6,887 bases of DNA from Firmicutes bacterium UBA5449. GTDB taxonomy: Bacteria > Bacillota > SHA-98 > UBA4971. How positions within the stretch are numbered: position 1 is the first letter of the stretch; every line of letters begins with the position of its first letter. The notes under the pieces were generated by a model that was not told the origin of the DNA, ran no database searches, and saw nothing but the letters and a program-made list of their open reading frames with translations. Shown here piece after piece: positions 1-6,884 of the stretch. The stretch is taken from contig DIQZ01000085.1 in assembly GCA_002424305.1 (NCBI GenBank), forward strand, positions 1-6,887, given 5' to 3'. A program made the position numbers and the translations under genes.

Positions 1-117
1 GAGCTCATCCTCAGTCATGACACGATCCCATGGATTCAACTCTACATCGTATGTCTCATAGAGGAGTTTCATTGCTTTATCCGGAAGCTTCCTTGTAACA
101 AGTACCTTTTTCCTCAC
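1..117 (-). CDS. D-2-hydroxyacid dehydrogenase / glyoxylate reductase, N-terminal fragment cut by the window edge
   Basis: Reading the minus strand from a GTG at 117-115 gives 39 uninterrupted codons that run off the left edge. The protein starts VRKKVLVTRKLPDKAMKLL and continues through VELNPWDRVMTEDEL. This is the typical opening of the glyoxylate / hydroxypyruvate reductase branch of the NAD(P)-dependent D-isomer 2-hydroxyacid dehydrogenases: a first beta strand (KVLVTRKLP), a helix, a second strand ending in VE, then a loop before the next helix. Family members are about 320 residues long, so only about an eighth is visible and no catalytic residue can be checked. A good Shine-Dalgarno site (AGGGAG, 8 bases before the GTG) supports the start. 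It lies 198 bases beyond the zorD stop on the same strand and is probably an ordinary metabolic gene flanking the defence operon. The family call rests on recognition of the N-terminus only. Confidence 0.72.
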   Translation of the reverse strand, partial: MRKKVLVTRKLPDKAMKLLYETYDVELNPWDRVMTEDEL

Positions 118-123
118 TATATT

Positions 124-131
124 CACTCCCT
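124..131 (-). promoter_or_regulatory. Shine-Dalgarno site of the truncated dehydrogenase
   Basis: On the minus strand AGGGAGTG lies just before the GTG at 117-115, with 8 bases between AGGGAG and the start codon. This decides the start, because the gene has no ATG until codon 16, inside the conserved N-terminal fold. Confidence 0.55.
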
Positions 132-180
132 GGCTGCATGCTGTGTATGTATTTAACCAATAACTCCAACGCTAGACCTC

Positions 181-205
181 AATTGGCCTTCTGCGAAGGC
201 CGGTT
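181..205. other. Hairpin in the zorD-dehydrogenase spacer (possible transcript end or barrier)
   Basis: GGCCTTC (185-191) and GAAGGCC (195-201) are perfect inverted repeats around a 3-base loop. On the plus strand two G-U pairs and two A-T pairs extend the stem to 11 pairs (181-205). It is the strongest fold seen in the 198-base spacer after zorD (118-315), which contains no credible gene. In the direction of zorD transcription no U-run follows (the next bases are AATTGAGG), so it is not a standard intrinsic terminator. It could still protect the 3' end of the zor mRNA or pause polymerase. No clear promoter for the dehydrogenase could be read in the spacer. Confidence 0.4.
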
Positions 206-315
206 TGCTAGTTCAGTATCTTTATACGAAGTGGAAACAAAGATGCTTCTTACTACTGATATTTAGGATGCAAACATCAACCCTTGAATTTCTGAATGCA
301 TGTGAATGCCCTCTC

Positions 316-3120
316 TCAACACAGACCAAGTTCTTTGGCCAGCTCGTCTTCGGTGATCCTTAATTTGTCGCTAGGCACGATAATACGATCAGCAAGAGCG
401 CGTTTCTTTCTAAGAAGCCGGTCGAGTACCTGTTCTGCAGTAACCCCGCAGTTCGAGCTTGCTACCGGGATGTACACTGTCACAGGCTTTGTCTGTCCAA
501 TGCGATGCACACGGTCTGTCGCTTGGTTTTCTACAGCTGGATTCCACCACCGTGTGTAATGGATAACATTGTTTGCACCTGTAATGTTCAATCCTGTTCC
601 AGCCGCCCGAGGTGACAGTATCATTACGTTAAAACCCTTAGATGAATTAAACCGGTCTACAGTCTCGAATCGCTGCAATGTCTCGCCATTTATTAGGGGT
701 GGGAACACTCCAAAAACATCAGAAATTGTCCTGCACAGAATTCTCTGCATCTTCCTTTTGTCCGTGAAAACCAATGTTTTTTCTTGACAATCCCTTATTT
801 GAGCAAGCCACTCTATAGTTTTCTTGAGTTTGGGACATGTTTCAATAAGCGTGTCTGAAGGAGCGTCATCAAAATCTTGAATGTAAAGGGAAGGATGAGC
901 GCAAATGTTGAACAATTTGGCAATACTCGCCAGTATTTCTCCTCTTCCATGCTTCCGCGAGCGAACTTCATCAATAACTTCGGAGTACAGAGCCTGCTGC
1001 AAAGGACTCATTGGCACAGGCACAACCGATTCAGTCTTTTGGGGTAGATCTTTCACATGCTGTTCTTTGGTCCTACGCTTATAAATCAAGAATAAATGGG
1101 CACTCAGTTTTTTCTCAACAGCTTCAGCTGTCTCTCCTCCCTCTGTCTTTGCCAAAGGGATCTCATATTGTTTCCTGAAATCCTGGTAGCTTCCGAGAAA
1201 TCCAGGTTGAACGTAATCCACAATAGACCATAAATCACCAAGGCCATTTTCAACCGGGGTTCCTGTTAGGGCCAGCCTGATCTTTGCCTTCATGGCCTTA
1301 GCAACACGACAACATGACGTAGTATAGTTCTTAATCCGCTGAGCTTCGTCACATACAATAACATTCCAGTCAATCTGACCCAAGAGAAGCTCGTCTCGCA
1401 CAAGAGTCTCATAAGAGACTAGTACGATTTCAAAGGAGCGAAGCACTTCTATATCCCGAATTCTTTTCGGCCCAACATGTAAATACACTTTTGTATTTGG
1501 CATAAACCGGTCTATTTCGGATTTCCAGTTGTCCAGGAGAGCTAAAGGTCCTATTACAAGAGAGGGTTTGAGTTTTCTCTGCTCCACCAACCAAGCCATA
1601 AACGCAATTACCTGCACTGTCTTACCGAGCCCCATCTCGTCAGCAAGGAGTCCTCCAAGTCGGCTCTCAACAAGCCATCGCATCCACTCATATCCCTCAA
1701 TCTGATAGTCTCTAAGACTCCCAGTGAATCGATCAGGCACCCTATAGTCAGAGGATATTCTGTCTGCGTCCACAAGCTCCTGAAATAGCAACGCAAGTTC
1801 TCGATTGTATTCCAGCACATCTACATTTGAGTAGATATCGAGCATATAGCGTATATGCTTTGGTTCTACCAACCCATCAACTACAAACTGCCTCGCTTCC
1901 TGTGTCGCAGTAATGAACTGACCGGAACCAGAAGGCAGTTTGATCCACTTGCCGTTAGCTAAGACCCATTCATCTTCTAGGTTGGCAGCATCAACAAGCT
2001 CCTCGAAAGCATTTACACTTAGAACTGGTGTATCATTGCATCCAATTTTGCTACTGTTCACCTCAGTGTCTCCAGCCATCATCTCTCCCAGTTCATCATC
2101 TAGACGAACGCCTGCTTCAAAACTGAACCAACCATTACCTTTAGGAACCATATGCACATAGGGTCTAGCCTGGTATATGCGAATACCGAGCCCTCTCACT
2201 CTATCACTGAATTTGGCCAGATCTAGCCCCAGCGACTCAGGCAAGAATGCCTCAGGATTCCGAATAAAACGAGGAACATTGCTGTTCTCAAAAGCCAAGT
2301 TTCCGGCAAGCTCATTCAGTCCATTCCTTAAGGATGGTGAAGCAAAAATTCGCTGCCTGCCTCCATCATCCGTTCGGCGGACAGCATATCCTTCTCTTAA
2401 TTCTATGGCATCTAGCTCGGAAGGTAACCCTTCCAGCTTCGGGACAAGTTCCAGCCTATCTGGAACTTCAGACTTTACGTCCAGGTCTACCTCTTGAAAG
2501 TAGTAGAATTCTTCTCGCGTAAGATACTCATCAAGCCGAACACCAGCCCTTTTTGCAAGCTCCTTTACTTCCGCTAAATACTGAAATTGCTCCTTGCCTG
2601 TACTAGGTCTTTGCTCAATTCGGTCGAGCAATCTTGCTGCTTCCCGCTCTAGAAGAATGTAGTCACCACCAGAGAGTACAATTACCTCACCACGCCTTTG
2701 GCTAAGAGGCAAGCGACCGAACGATGGATGACTTGCTTGCGCTTCAATGCGAAAGTGCCGATTGCCAACTGCCAAGTGTGATTCAACATATATGTCGACT
2801 CGTTGCCTATCGGGGATGCCTAATTCCTGTCTCAACTCAGATGAAATTTCATCTATGCTCTCATATGGAAGGAGATACACACCATCCTGTTCCGTATCCC
2901 GGAGCTCCATGTTCATCCAAAGCTCTTGCAAGGCTGATACTTGAACTAGAGCTCGTTGTAATGCTAATACTGAAGGCTGCATCAAGTCAGTTCTCAATGG
3001 AAATACAACAGTTGAGAAAGTACCGTCAGGGTATCGCACTGAGACTTCATACTTGAAGCCTTCACTGAAAAAGTCGGACACTACCTGTAAACACTCTCGC
3101 TCATCTAGTAACCTTCTCAC
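316..3120 (-). CDS. zorD: ZorD, SNF2-family ATPase/helicase-like effector of type I Zorya
   Basis: This 934-residue protein has a C-terminal SNF2 ATPase with every core motif: Q-motif-like LRDYQIEGYEWM (469-480), Walker A DEMGLGKT (494-501), Walker B DEAQ (591-594), motif III LTGTPVEN (618-625), TLVFTDK (782-788), SPRAAGTGLNITGANNV (836-852) and arginine-finger motif QATDRVHRIGQ (866-876). The first ~460 residues are a large domain that I cannot assign; no obvious nuclease motif is visible there. ZorD is the DNA-acting partner of type I Zorya, and helicase plus nuclease activity is reported for the family, so the missing motif is worth noting. E. coli ZorD is about 1,080 residues from memory, so this copy is shorter. 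The GTG start overlaps the zorC stop by 4 bases (GTGA), with GAGGAG 9 bases upstream; an ATG two bases earlier is out of frame and meets a stop at once. It is the last gene of the operon. An isolated RapA-like SNF2 protein is the alternative, made unlikely by its neighbours. Confidence 0.93.
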   Translation of the reverse strand: MRRLLDERECLQVVSDFFSEGFKYEVSVRYPDGTFSTVVFPLRTDLMQPSVLALQRALVQVSALQELWMNMELRDTEQDGVYLLPYESIDEISSELRQELGIPDRQRVDIYVESHLAVGNRHFRIEAQASHPSFGRLPLSQRRGEVIVLSGGDYILLEREAARLLDRIEQRPSTGKEQFQYLAEVKELAKRAGVRLDEYLTREEFYYFQEVDLDVKSEVPDRLELVPKLEGLPSELDAIELREGYAVRRTDDGGRQRIFASPSLRNGLNELAGNLAFENSNVPRFIRNPEAFLPESLGLDLAKFSDRVRGLGIRIYQARPYVHMVPKGNGWFSFEAGVRLDDELGEMMAGDTEVNSSKIGCNDTPVLSVNAFEELVDAANLEDEWVLANGKWIKLPSGSGQFITATQEARQFVVDGLVEPKHIRYMLDIYSNVDVLEYNRELALLFQELVDADRISSDYRVPDRFTGSLRDYQIEGYEWMRWLVESRLGGLLADEMGLGKTVQVIAFMAWLVEQRKLKPSLVIGPLALLDNWKSEIDRFMPNTKVYLHVGPKRIRDIEVLRSFEIVLVSYETLVRDELLLGQIDWNVIVCDEAQRIKNYTTSCCRVAKAMKAKIRLALTGTPVENGLGDLWSIVDYVQPGFLGSYQDFRKQYEIPLAKTEGGETAEAVEKKLSAHLFLIYKRRTKEQHVKDLPQKTESVVPVPMSPLQQALYSEVIDEVRSRKHGRGEILASIAKLFNICAHPSLYIQDFDDAPSDTLIETCPKLKKTIEWLAQIRDCQEKTLVFTDKRKMQRILCRTISDVFGVFPPLINGETLQRFETVDRFNSSKGFNVMILSPRAAGTGLNITGANNVIHYTRWWNPAVENQATDRVHRIGQTKPVTVYIPVASSNCGVTAEQVLDRLLRKKRALADRIIVPSDKLRITEDELAKELGLC

Positions 3121-4310
3121 ATCCTTCCACTCCTCATGAACTTATCCAGTGTATAACCCCATCTGTATTGCCAGTTTCCGCCATGAATAATTCTCTCTAT
3201 ATAGCTCGGATGCTTAAGGTACGATTCATTCTGGACAGCAACTTTCTTCAAAGCATAGTCTCGAAATTCCCTTTCATAATACTCTCGAGAATATATGTAA
3301 GCTGCATTGCCGTGCCTGGCAAACTCAACTACCACTACCCGCTCAAATACTAGGAAAACTACGTGTGATTTTCTTACCGAGATCACTTTTGCTTGTTGTA
3401 GATTCTTTGTGTACCTCTTCCAAAACTGAAATCTTTCATTATCTTTTGCTTGCTTGAAAAACTCACTCACGATGCGCTCATTTAGCCATCGAGAGAATAG
3501 TGTACGAGCCTGATGTCCAATACTGGACCACCTTGGATTCGAATCGTCTGGTTCGCCAAGAAGTTCTAGTATGTTCTCCATGACGAAGTCTTGATATTGC
3601 TCCGCAGCGACAATAGTCAAGTAACGCTCAACAATAGCACAGTAATCGTTTGAGCAGTGCTGCCACAAGGTTCTGAAAGCTGTGTCAATTAGTGTAGGGG
3701 TCTCAATATATAGATACACTGCTGGCACTGCTGTGAGAAAGTAGCGTCGAAGTAGTTCGATGAATAGCGGTGAGTCACGTGCAATATCCAAAGAATCGTT
3801 GAGAAAGGTTATGGACCTATTCGATGAGGTAATTAACTCTAGAAAACTATGAAGGGGACTGCTAGCACGGAGAACCTCGTCTAATATGTCATTTGCAGTA
3901 TCTTCAAGTCTAGAGTACTGTCGCCGGCGCAATCCTTCTCTAATCAGACGGGGAAGTTCAGGATCGGAATAATAACACTGAAACTGAGCCCAAAAATTTC
4001 GACTAAACCTTCGCTTCCATCTGGCGAGGATTATTGTCGATGCTCTTCTCTTCGCTGTATCCGTCGTCAGGATTTCAGCAAACCTGCTGCTCAAGACATC
4101 AATTTCTACTGATGATAGGGATGTTGCCAAGTCAAGCACTTTGTTAGCAGGAGTCTGTCTTAGGCGTTGAAGGATCGTTTCTAGATCCGGCCCACTCGGT
4201 ATTCTAGAGACATGAAGTAATCTACCCTCAGGAATTTCATCTAGAATTACTTTACACACCCTAGACAGGCGCAGCGGAGGAAACTTGAAATTCGGTAATA
4301 CCCGGTACAC
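3117..4310 (-). CDS. zorC: ZorC, EH-signature domain protein of type I Zorya
   Basis: This 397-residue protein carries the features that name the EH-signature family near its C-terminus: FW at 296-297, the conserved Glu at 329 in VVVVEF, then NAAYIY (335-340) and the conserved His at 376 in IIHGGNW. An earlier NPRW (258-261) resembles the short proline-arginine-tryptophan stretch seen before the core in relatives. The first ~250 residues look all-helical and unassigned, with basic patches such as RWKRRFSRNFW (97-107), consistent with DNA contact. In studied Zorya systems ZorC is a cytoplasmic DNA-binding component acting with ZorD; the exact job here is inferred. GTG 4310 is the first possible start, because an in-frame TAA lies two codons upstream. 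Its ribosome site (GAGGG, 10 bases away) overlaps the zorB stop, a sign of coupled translation. It is clearly shorter than the roughly 560 residues I recall for E. coli ZorC, perhaps through a reduced N-terminal part. Confidence 0.9.
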   Translation of the reverse strand: MYRVLPNFKFPPLRLSRVCKVILDEIPEGRLLHVSRIPSGPDLETILQRLRQTPANKVLDLATSLSSVEIDVLSSRFAEILTTDTAKRRASTIILARWKRRFSRNFWAQFQCYYSDPELPRLIREGLRRRQYSRLEDTANDILDEVLRASSPLHSFLELITSSNRSITFLNDSLDIARDSPLFIELLRRYFLTAVPAVYLYIETPTLIDTAFRTLWQHCSNDYCAIVERYLTIVAAEQYQDFVMENILELLGEPDDSNPRWSSIGHQARTLFSRWLNERIVSEFFKQAKDNERFQFWKRYTKNLQQAKVISVRKSHVVFLVFERVVVVEFARHGNAAYIYSREYYEREFRDYALKKVAVQNESYLKHPSYIERIIHGGNWQYRWGYTLDKFMRSGRM

Positions 4311-4323
4311 TGTTTATCTACCC

Positions 4324-5007
4324 TCACTTGGTAAGAAACTCTCTTACTTGATCAATCAATTCGTCATCCTTCAAGCGAAACTTAAACTCACGCCGCCGCG
4401 ATCTTTCCCAGTCAATCTCACCTCTTGTCTCAAGAGGCTGACTATAAGAGCGTCCATTTGCTGTAATGACACTCTCTAAAGCCTTACGCTCAGGGAAGTC
4501 AGGGAACTCATCGCTCAAGATATAATGGGCAACGGCGTACGCTCGTCTCTGGGACAAATCCAAATTATAAAGATAACTACCTGTACTATCAGTATGTCCC
4601 TCAATAATAACCTGGGCGACAAATGGTTGAAATCTCTCAGCCAATATTATTTCCATATACCTTGGGATGAATTGATGTAGGTACACGCGACCACTTTCAC
4701 TGATTTGAACGCTATTTATGTCAAAGAATACGCCACCTTGGAAGCGTATTGCTCCCGTTTGAGGATCTATCTCCAGCCCAATGTCACTGTCACCAAACTC
4801 TTGATGAAGGGTTTGGATAATCTCTGTCTTGACTCCAAGAAGCCGATCTATTTGATGTTGTTTATCATCAAGAACTGTCCTGTAGTCAAGAAGAATTATT
4901 GTCAAGAAAAGGATGAATGTCATAAGCAGCCCAGACATCATGTCGGAAAATGATATCCAGTAGTCAGGTGGTCTTTCATCAGCGGGCCTTGGGTATGAAC
5001 CGCTCAT
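4324..5007 (-). CDS. zorB: ZorB, MotB-like stator with OmpA-type peptidoglycan-binding domain
   Basis: Counting from the ATG at 5007 the protein has 227 residues. One membrane segment (about 17-41) begins YWISFSDMMSGLLMTFILFL; D22 sits where MotB D32 and the key Asp of ZorB lie, the proton/ion-carrying residue. After a linker, an OmpA/MotB C-terminal domain (about 91-213) contains GHTD with D140 and LSQRRA with R155. Their 15-residue spacing equals that of the Asp-Arg pair that binds diaminopimelate in OmpA domains. The protein should therefore sit in the inner membrane, with its C-terminus clamping the cell wall and anchoring the ZorA ring. The start is uncertain. ATG 5007 leaves a normal short N-tail but has only AAGG nearby. 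TTG 5031 would give a TTGA overlap with the zorA stop and has GGGAGG 10 bases upstream. GTG 5049 would overlap zorA by 22 bases and has no good ribosome site. Confidence 0.92.
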   Translation of the reverse strand: MSGSYPRPADERPPDYWISFSDMMSGLLMTFILFLTIILLDYRTVLDDKQHQIDRLLGVKTEIIQTLHQEFGDSDIGLEIDPQTGAIRFQGGVFFDINSVQISESGRVYLHQFIPRYMEIILAERFQPFVAQVIIEGHTDSTGSYLYNLDLSQRRAYAVAHYILSDEFPDFPERKALESVITANGRSYSQPLETRGEIDWERSRRREFKFRLKDDELIDQVREFLTK

Positions 5008-5027
5008 ATGAGCCTTGCGAAAGATAC

Positions 5028-5047
5028 TCAACCTCCCACATCCTCCC
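5028..5047 (-). promoter_or_regulatory. Purine-rich zorA-zorB junction: stop codon, tandem ribosome sites and alternative zorB starts
   Basis: The end of zorA reads GGGAGGATGTGGGAGGTTGA on the minus strand, giving two Shine-Dalgarno-like GGGAGG copies 10 bases apart and ending in TTGA, where a TTG codon overlaps the zorA TGA. This suggests ribosomes finishing zorA restart zorB here, either at this TTG or at the ATG 20 bases beyond the stop. The two copies may help fix the ZorA:ZorB ratio; that is inference. Confidence 0.45.
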
Positions 5048-6602
5048 ACCTATCACCGTCAGACATAGCAACCTTGTCGTTTTCAAGCCTAGTTACCGCT
5101 ACCTGAACAACCCGTTTCAACTCTTCCAGCGCTCCACCGATTTCCATCATTTCGTCTGGAAGATCCTTGACAGACTCATTAATATCAGAGACCAGGACCC
5201 GCAGGCGGCCGGTAGCCTCAGCTAAGAGCCTGTCGTATTGATCAAATGTAAACTTTAGACCATCCTCTAGTTCTTCATTGAAGATAGAAACACCTGATAC
5301 CATCTGATCCCGTGTATTATTCAAGCTTTCAGAAGCATCTTGCCAGAACTCACGCATCTCTGTGATCTGCGAGTTAAGGGTAGCAATGTGCTTTTCGGTG
5401 CTTGCTCTCATTACATCTAGCGCATTAACACTTGTCTGAAGCGTTAAGGTACTAACCTCATTCAATTCTACTAGTCTATCGCACGCCACTGAGAACATCT
5501 TTGTGTCTGTCTCCAACGCCTCTTGAAGATGCTGAAGAGTTTCTTCTATTGCTCGGACATCCAATACTGTGCTCTCGATGGAGTTGAGCAGCTCCTTAGA
5601 CACCCTCATGCTTTCATACTGCTGCATAGCGGCAGAGGACACTGAGCTGCTCAACTCCATCATGTCTTGTTTCACATGACTCTGCCATTCTACCATGTCT
5701 TTGATGCTGTCAGATAAGGCAACCAGTTGTCCGTCAAAGGCATTATTCAATTCATCCATGAAAGAGCTTGCCATACGCTCTATACCCTCAACTTGCTTGC
5801 TGGAGCTTGCATCTGAGAATTTTTCAAAGACTTTGGTGGTTTGCTCTAGATGAGGAGAGAGAGTCTGGTCAAGAACATCCCTAAAACCATCAATGATGTC
5901 AGGAATTAGCGTATCAGAGACAAAGCTCTTGAAAGTAGCAAGCTGTTCACTTTGAAACCTAGCTATAGTATCAAGAAGTTCCCACTCGGATGGGGAAGGC
6001 AGAACCTTTCGTAGCTCATGATGGAGCCAAGCCATGTTGTCTTGAGCTTTCTTGAGAAGACGACGATCGACAAAAGACCAAATAAGCGAAAGCATGATAC
6101 CCCAAATCGAAGTGTGAAATGCTGTAGACATCCCATGTGTTAACGTGCCGATGCTATCCCGGATCGCAACAACATCAGAGACGCTAATTTCACTCAGACC
6201 TTGAACCAACCCAATGAACGTGCCCAATATCCCCAGACCTGTGAGAATACTTGGCAACATTTCACTGAATTGTCTATTGCAGTTTTTTACAATTAATTGA
6301 TAGTAGGAGAAGTGCTCCTCAGGTCGAGGCAGATTCTTGCTCTCTGTCTGTACCGCTTTTTTGTATTCTACCCAACAAGTCGCCAACACCCCGCAACCCT
6401 CAAACAACTTATCTCCTTCGTCAATACTACTCAGGCTAAGTCGATGTTGCGGGTCTACTCTTCTCCCAAATCTAGCAGTCGTCCGTAACAGAGAACGCAT
6501 TGGCCGTACACTGCGTGCCAATCCCGACACGAAACCCAACAATTGGAAAGACACGATTATGGTAGTAATACTACCAGCTTCCCAAAACCTCAAGAAGCCC
6601 AC
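5028..6602 (-). CDS. zorA: ZorA, MotA/ExbB-like membrane motor subunit with long helical tail
   Basis: Counted from GTG 6602 the protein has 524 residues. It has three hydrophobic segments: about 10-29 (GSITTIIVSFQLLGFVSGLA), 115-136 (LTGLGILGTFIGLVQGL) and 157-180 (MSTAFHTSIWGIMLSLIW). The second and third match the MotA/TolQ/ExbB channel fold; T128 and S165 are polar pore-side residues 37 apart, the same spacing as T147 and S184 which I recall as important in E. coli ZorA. Residues ~184-524 are hydrophilic, rich in Glu, Ser, Leu and Gln and almost free of Pro after residue 252: the helical cytoplasmic tail that marks ZorA and is absent from flagellar MotA. ZorA and ZorB form the ion-driven membrane motor that senses phage entry. 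The tail is shorter than in E. coli ZorA (about 729 residues from memory). GTG 6602 is preferred because AGGTG lies 6 bases upstream; GTG 6611, three codons earlier and just after an in-frame TAG, is the alternative. Confidence 0.93.
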   Translation of the reverse strand: MGFLRFWEAGSITTIIVSFQLLGFVSGLARSVRPMRSLLRTTARFGRRVDPQHRLSLSSIDEGDKLFEGCGVLATCWVEYKKAVQTESKNLPRPEEHFSYYQLIVKNCNRQFSEMLPSILTGLGILGTFIGLVQGLSEISVSDVVAIRDSIGTLTHGMSTAFHTSIWGIMLSLIWSFVDRRLLKKAQDNMAWLHHELRKVLPSPSEWELLDTIARFQSEQLATFKSFVSDTLIPDIIDGFRDVLDQTLSPHLEQTTKVFEKFSDASSSKQVEGIERMASSFMDELNNAFDGQLVALSDSIKDMVEWQSHVKQDMMELSSSVSSAAMQQYESMRVSKELLNSIESTVLDVRAIEETLQHLQEALETDTKMFSVACDRLVELNEVSTLTLQTSVNALDVMRASTEKHIATLNSQITEMREFWQDASESLNNTRDQMVSGVSIFNEELEDGLKFTFDQYDRLLAEATGRLRVLVSDINESVKDLPDEMMEIGGALEELKRVVQVAVTRLENDKVAMSDGDRWEDVGG

Positions 6603-6608
6603 AATCTG

Positions 6609-6618
6609 CACCTACCTT
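6609..6618 (-). promoter_or_regulatory. Shine-Dalgarno site deciding the zorA start
   Basis: AAGGTAGGTG on the minus strand is nearly the full anti-16S complement (AAGGAGGTG) with one extra T. It ends 6 bases before GTG 6602 but overlaps or crowds GTG 6611, which favours the second GTG. Confidence 0.5.
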
Positions 6619-6757
6619 ACGTAGCTTCCCATTTCAAAGCGAGAAATGTGGATATTTTGCCAATTTCATATTGCTTCTTCATATGGTGACATTTTCCTCT
6701 TAATACATCCTATTCCTATATGAATTCGCCAAGCTGCAGACGGCTTAAGCAGATTCA

Positions 6758-6799
6758 TTAGTGCTGGAATCTACATCCATCATAGATGGCTAGCACTAA
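6758..6799. repeat. Two-part inverted repeat upstream of zorA
   Basis: Outer arms TTAGTGCT (6758-6765) and AGCACTAA (6792-6799) are perfect 8-base inverted repeats. On the plus strand a G-U and a G-C pair (6766-6767 with 6790-6791) extend them to 10 pairs. An inner hairpin, CCATC (6777-6781) and GATGG (6785-6789) with loop ATA, stacks directly on the stem, leaving a 9-base bulge on one side. It lies about 155 bases before the zorA start. It could be a structured RNA leader, a repressor site or part of a mobile element; the sequence alone does not decide. Confidence 0.5.
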
Positions 6800-6865
6800 A
6801 GCCCCTAACATATGGATCAATAAGACTTCCATCGCTACTTCAAGGAAGGGCCTCTATATCAAGAA

Positions 6866-6884
6866 GGAGGGGTCTACCCCCTCC
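6866..6884. other. G/C-rich hairpin at the right window edge
   Basis: GGAGGGG (6866-6872) and CCCCTCC (6878-6884) form a perfect 7-pair stem with loop TCTAC. Read on the minus strand it is followed by TTCTTGATAT, a poor U-tract, so it might end a minus-strand transcript coming from the right and insulate zor. Read on the plus strand the window ends too soon to judge. Terminator function is possible but unproven. Confidence 0.35.

Noticed and set aside
293..309. Direct repeat TGAATGC ... TGAATGC just after zorD
   Set aside because: Seven bases with a period of ten is too short and only two copies; no CRISPR-like array or attachment-site partner was seen.
296..787. Plus-strand open frames over the end of zorD
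   Set aside because: They are antisense to the conserved SNF2 motif V and VI region, and their sequences have low complexity with no recognisable domain.
1608..1820. A 70-codon minus-strand frame within zorD
   Set aside because: It is out of frame within the SNF2 Walker A region of zorD and has no independent support.
2177..3056. Plus-strand open frames of 60-110 codons inside zorD
   Set aside because: They lie antisense to conserved coding sequence, overlap each other in several frames, are rich in Ser and show no family features or ribosome sites.
4285..5225. Plus-strand open frames opposite zorB and the zorA-zorB junction
   Set aside because: They are shadows of zorB and zorA codons with no domain or ribosome site.
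4324..6602. Flagellar stator MotA/MotB or Tol/Exb transport pair
   Set aside because: The ZorA-type protein has a tail of about 340 residues not found in MotA or ExbB, and the pair is followed by EH-signature and SNF2 genes, which is specific to Zorya.
6690..6760. Sigma-70 promoter for zorA (TTGGCG on the minus strand with downstream AT-rich boxes)
   Set aside because: At 16-19 base spacing the -10 candidates match TATAAT poorly, and the better box TATTAA is 21 bases away.
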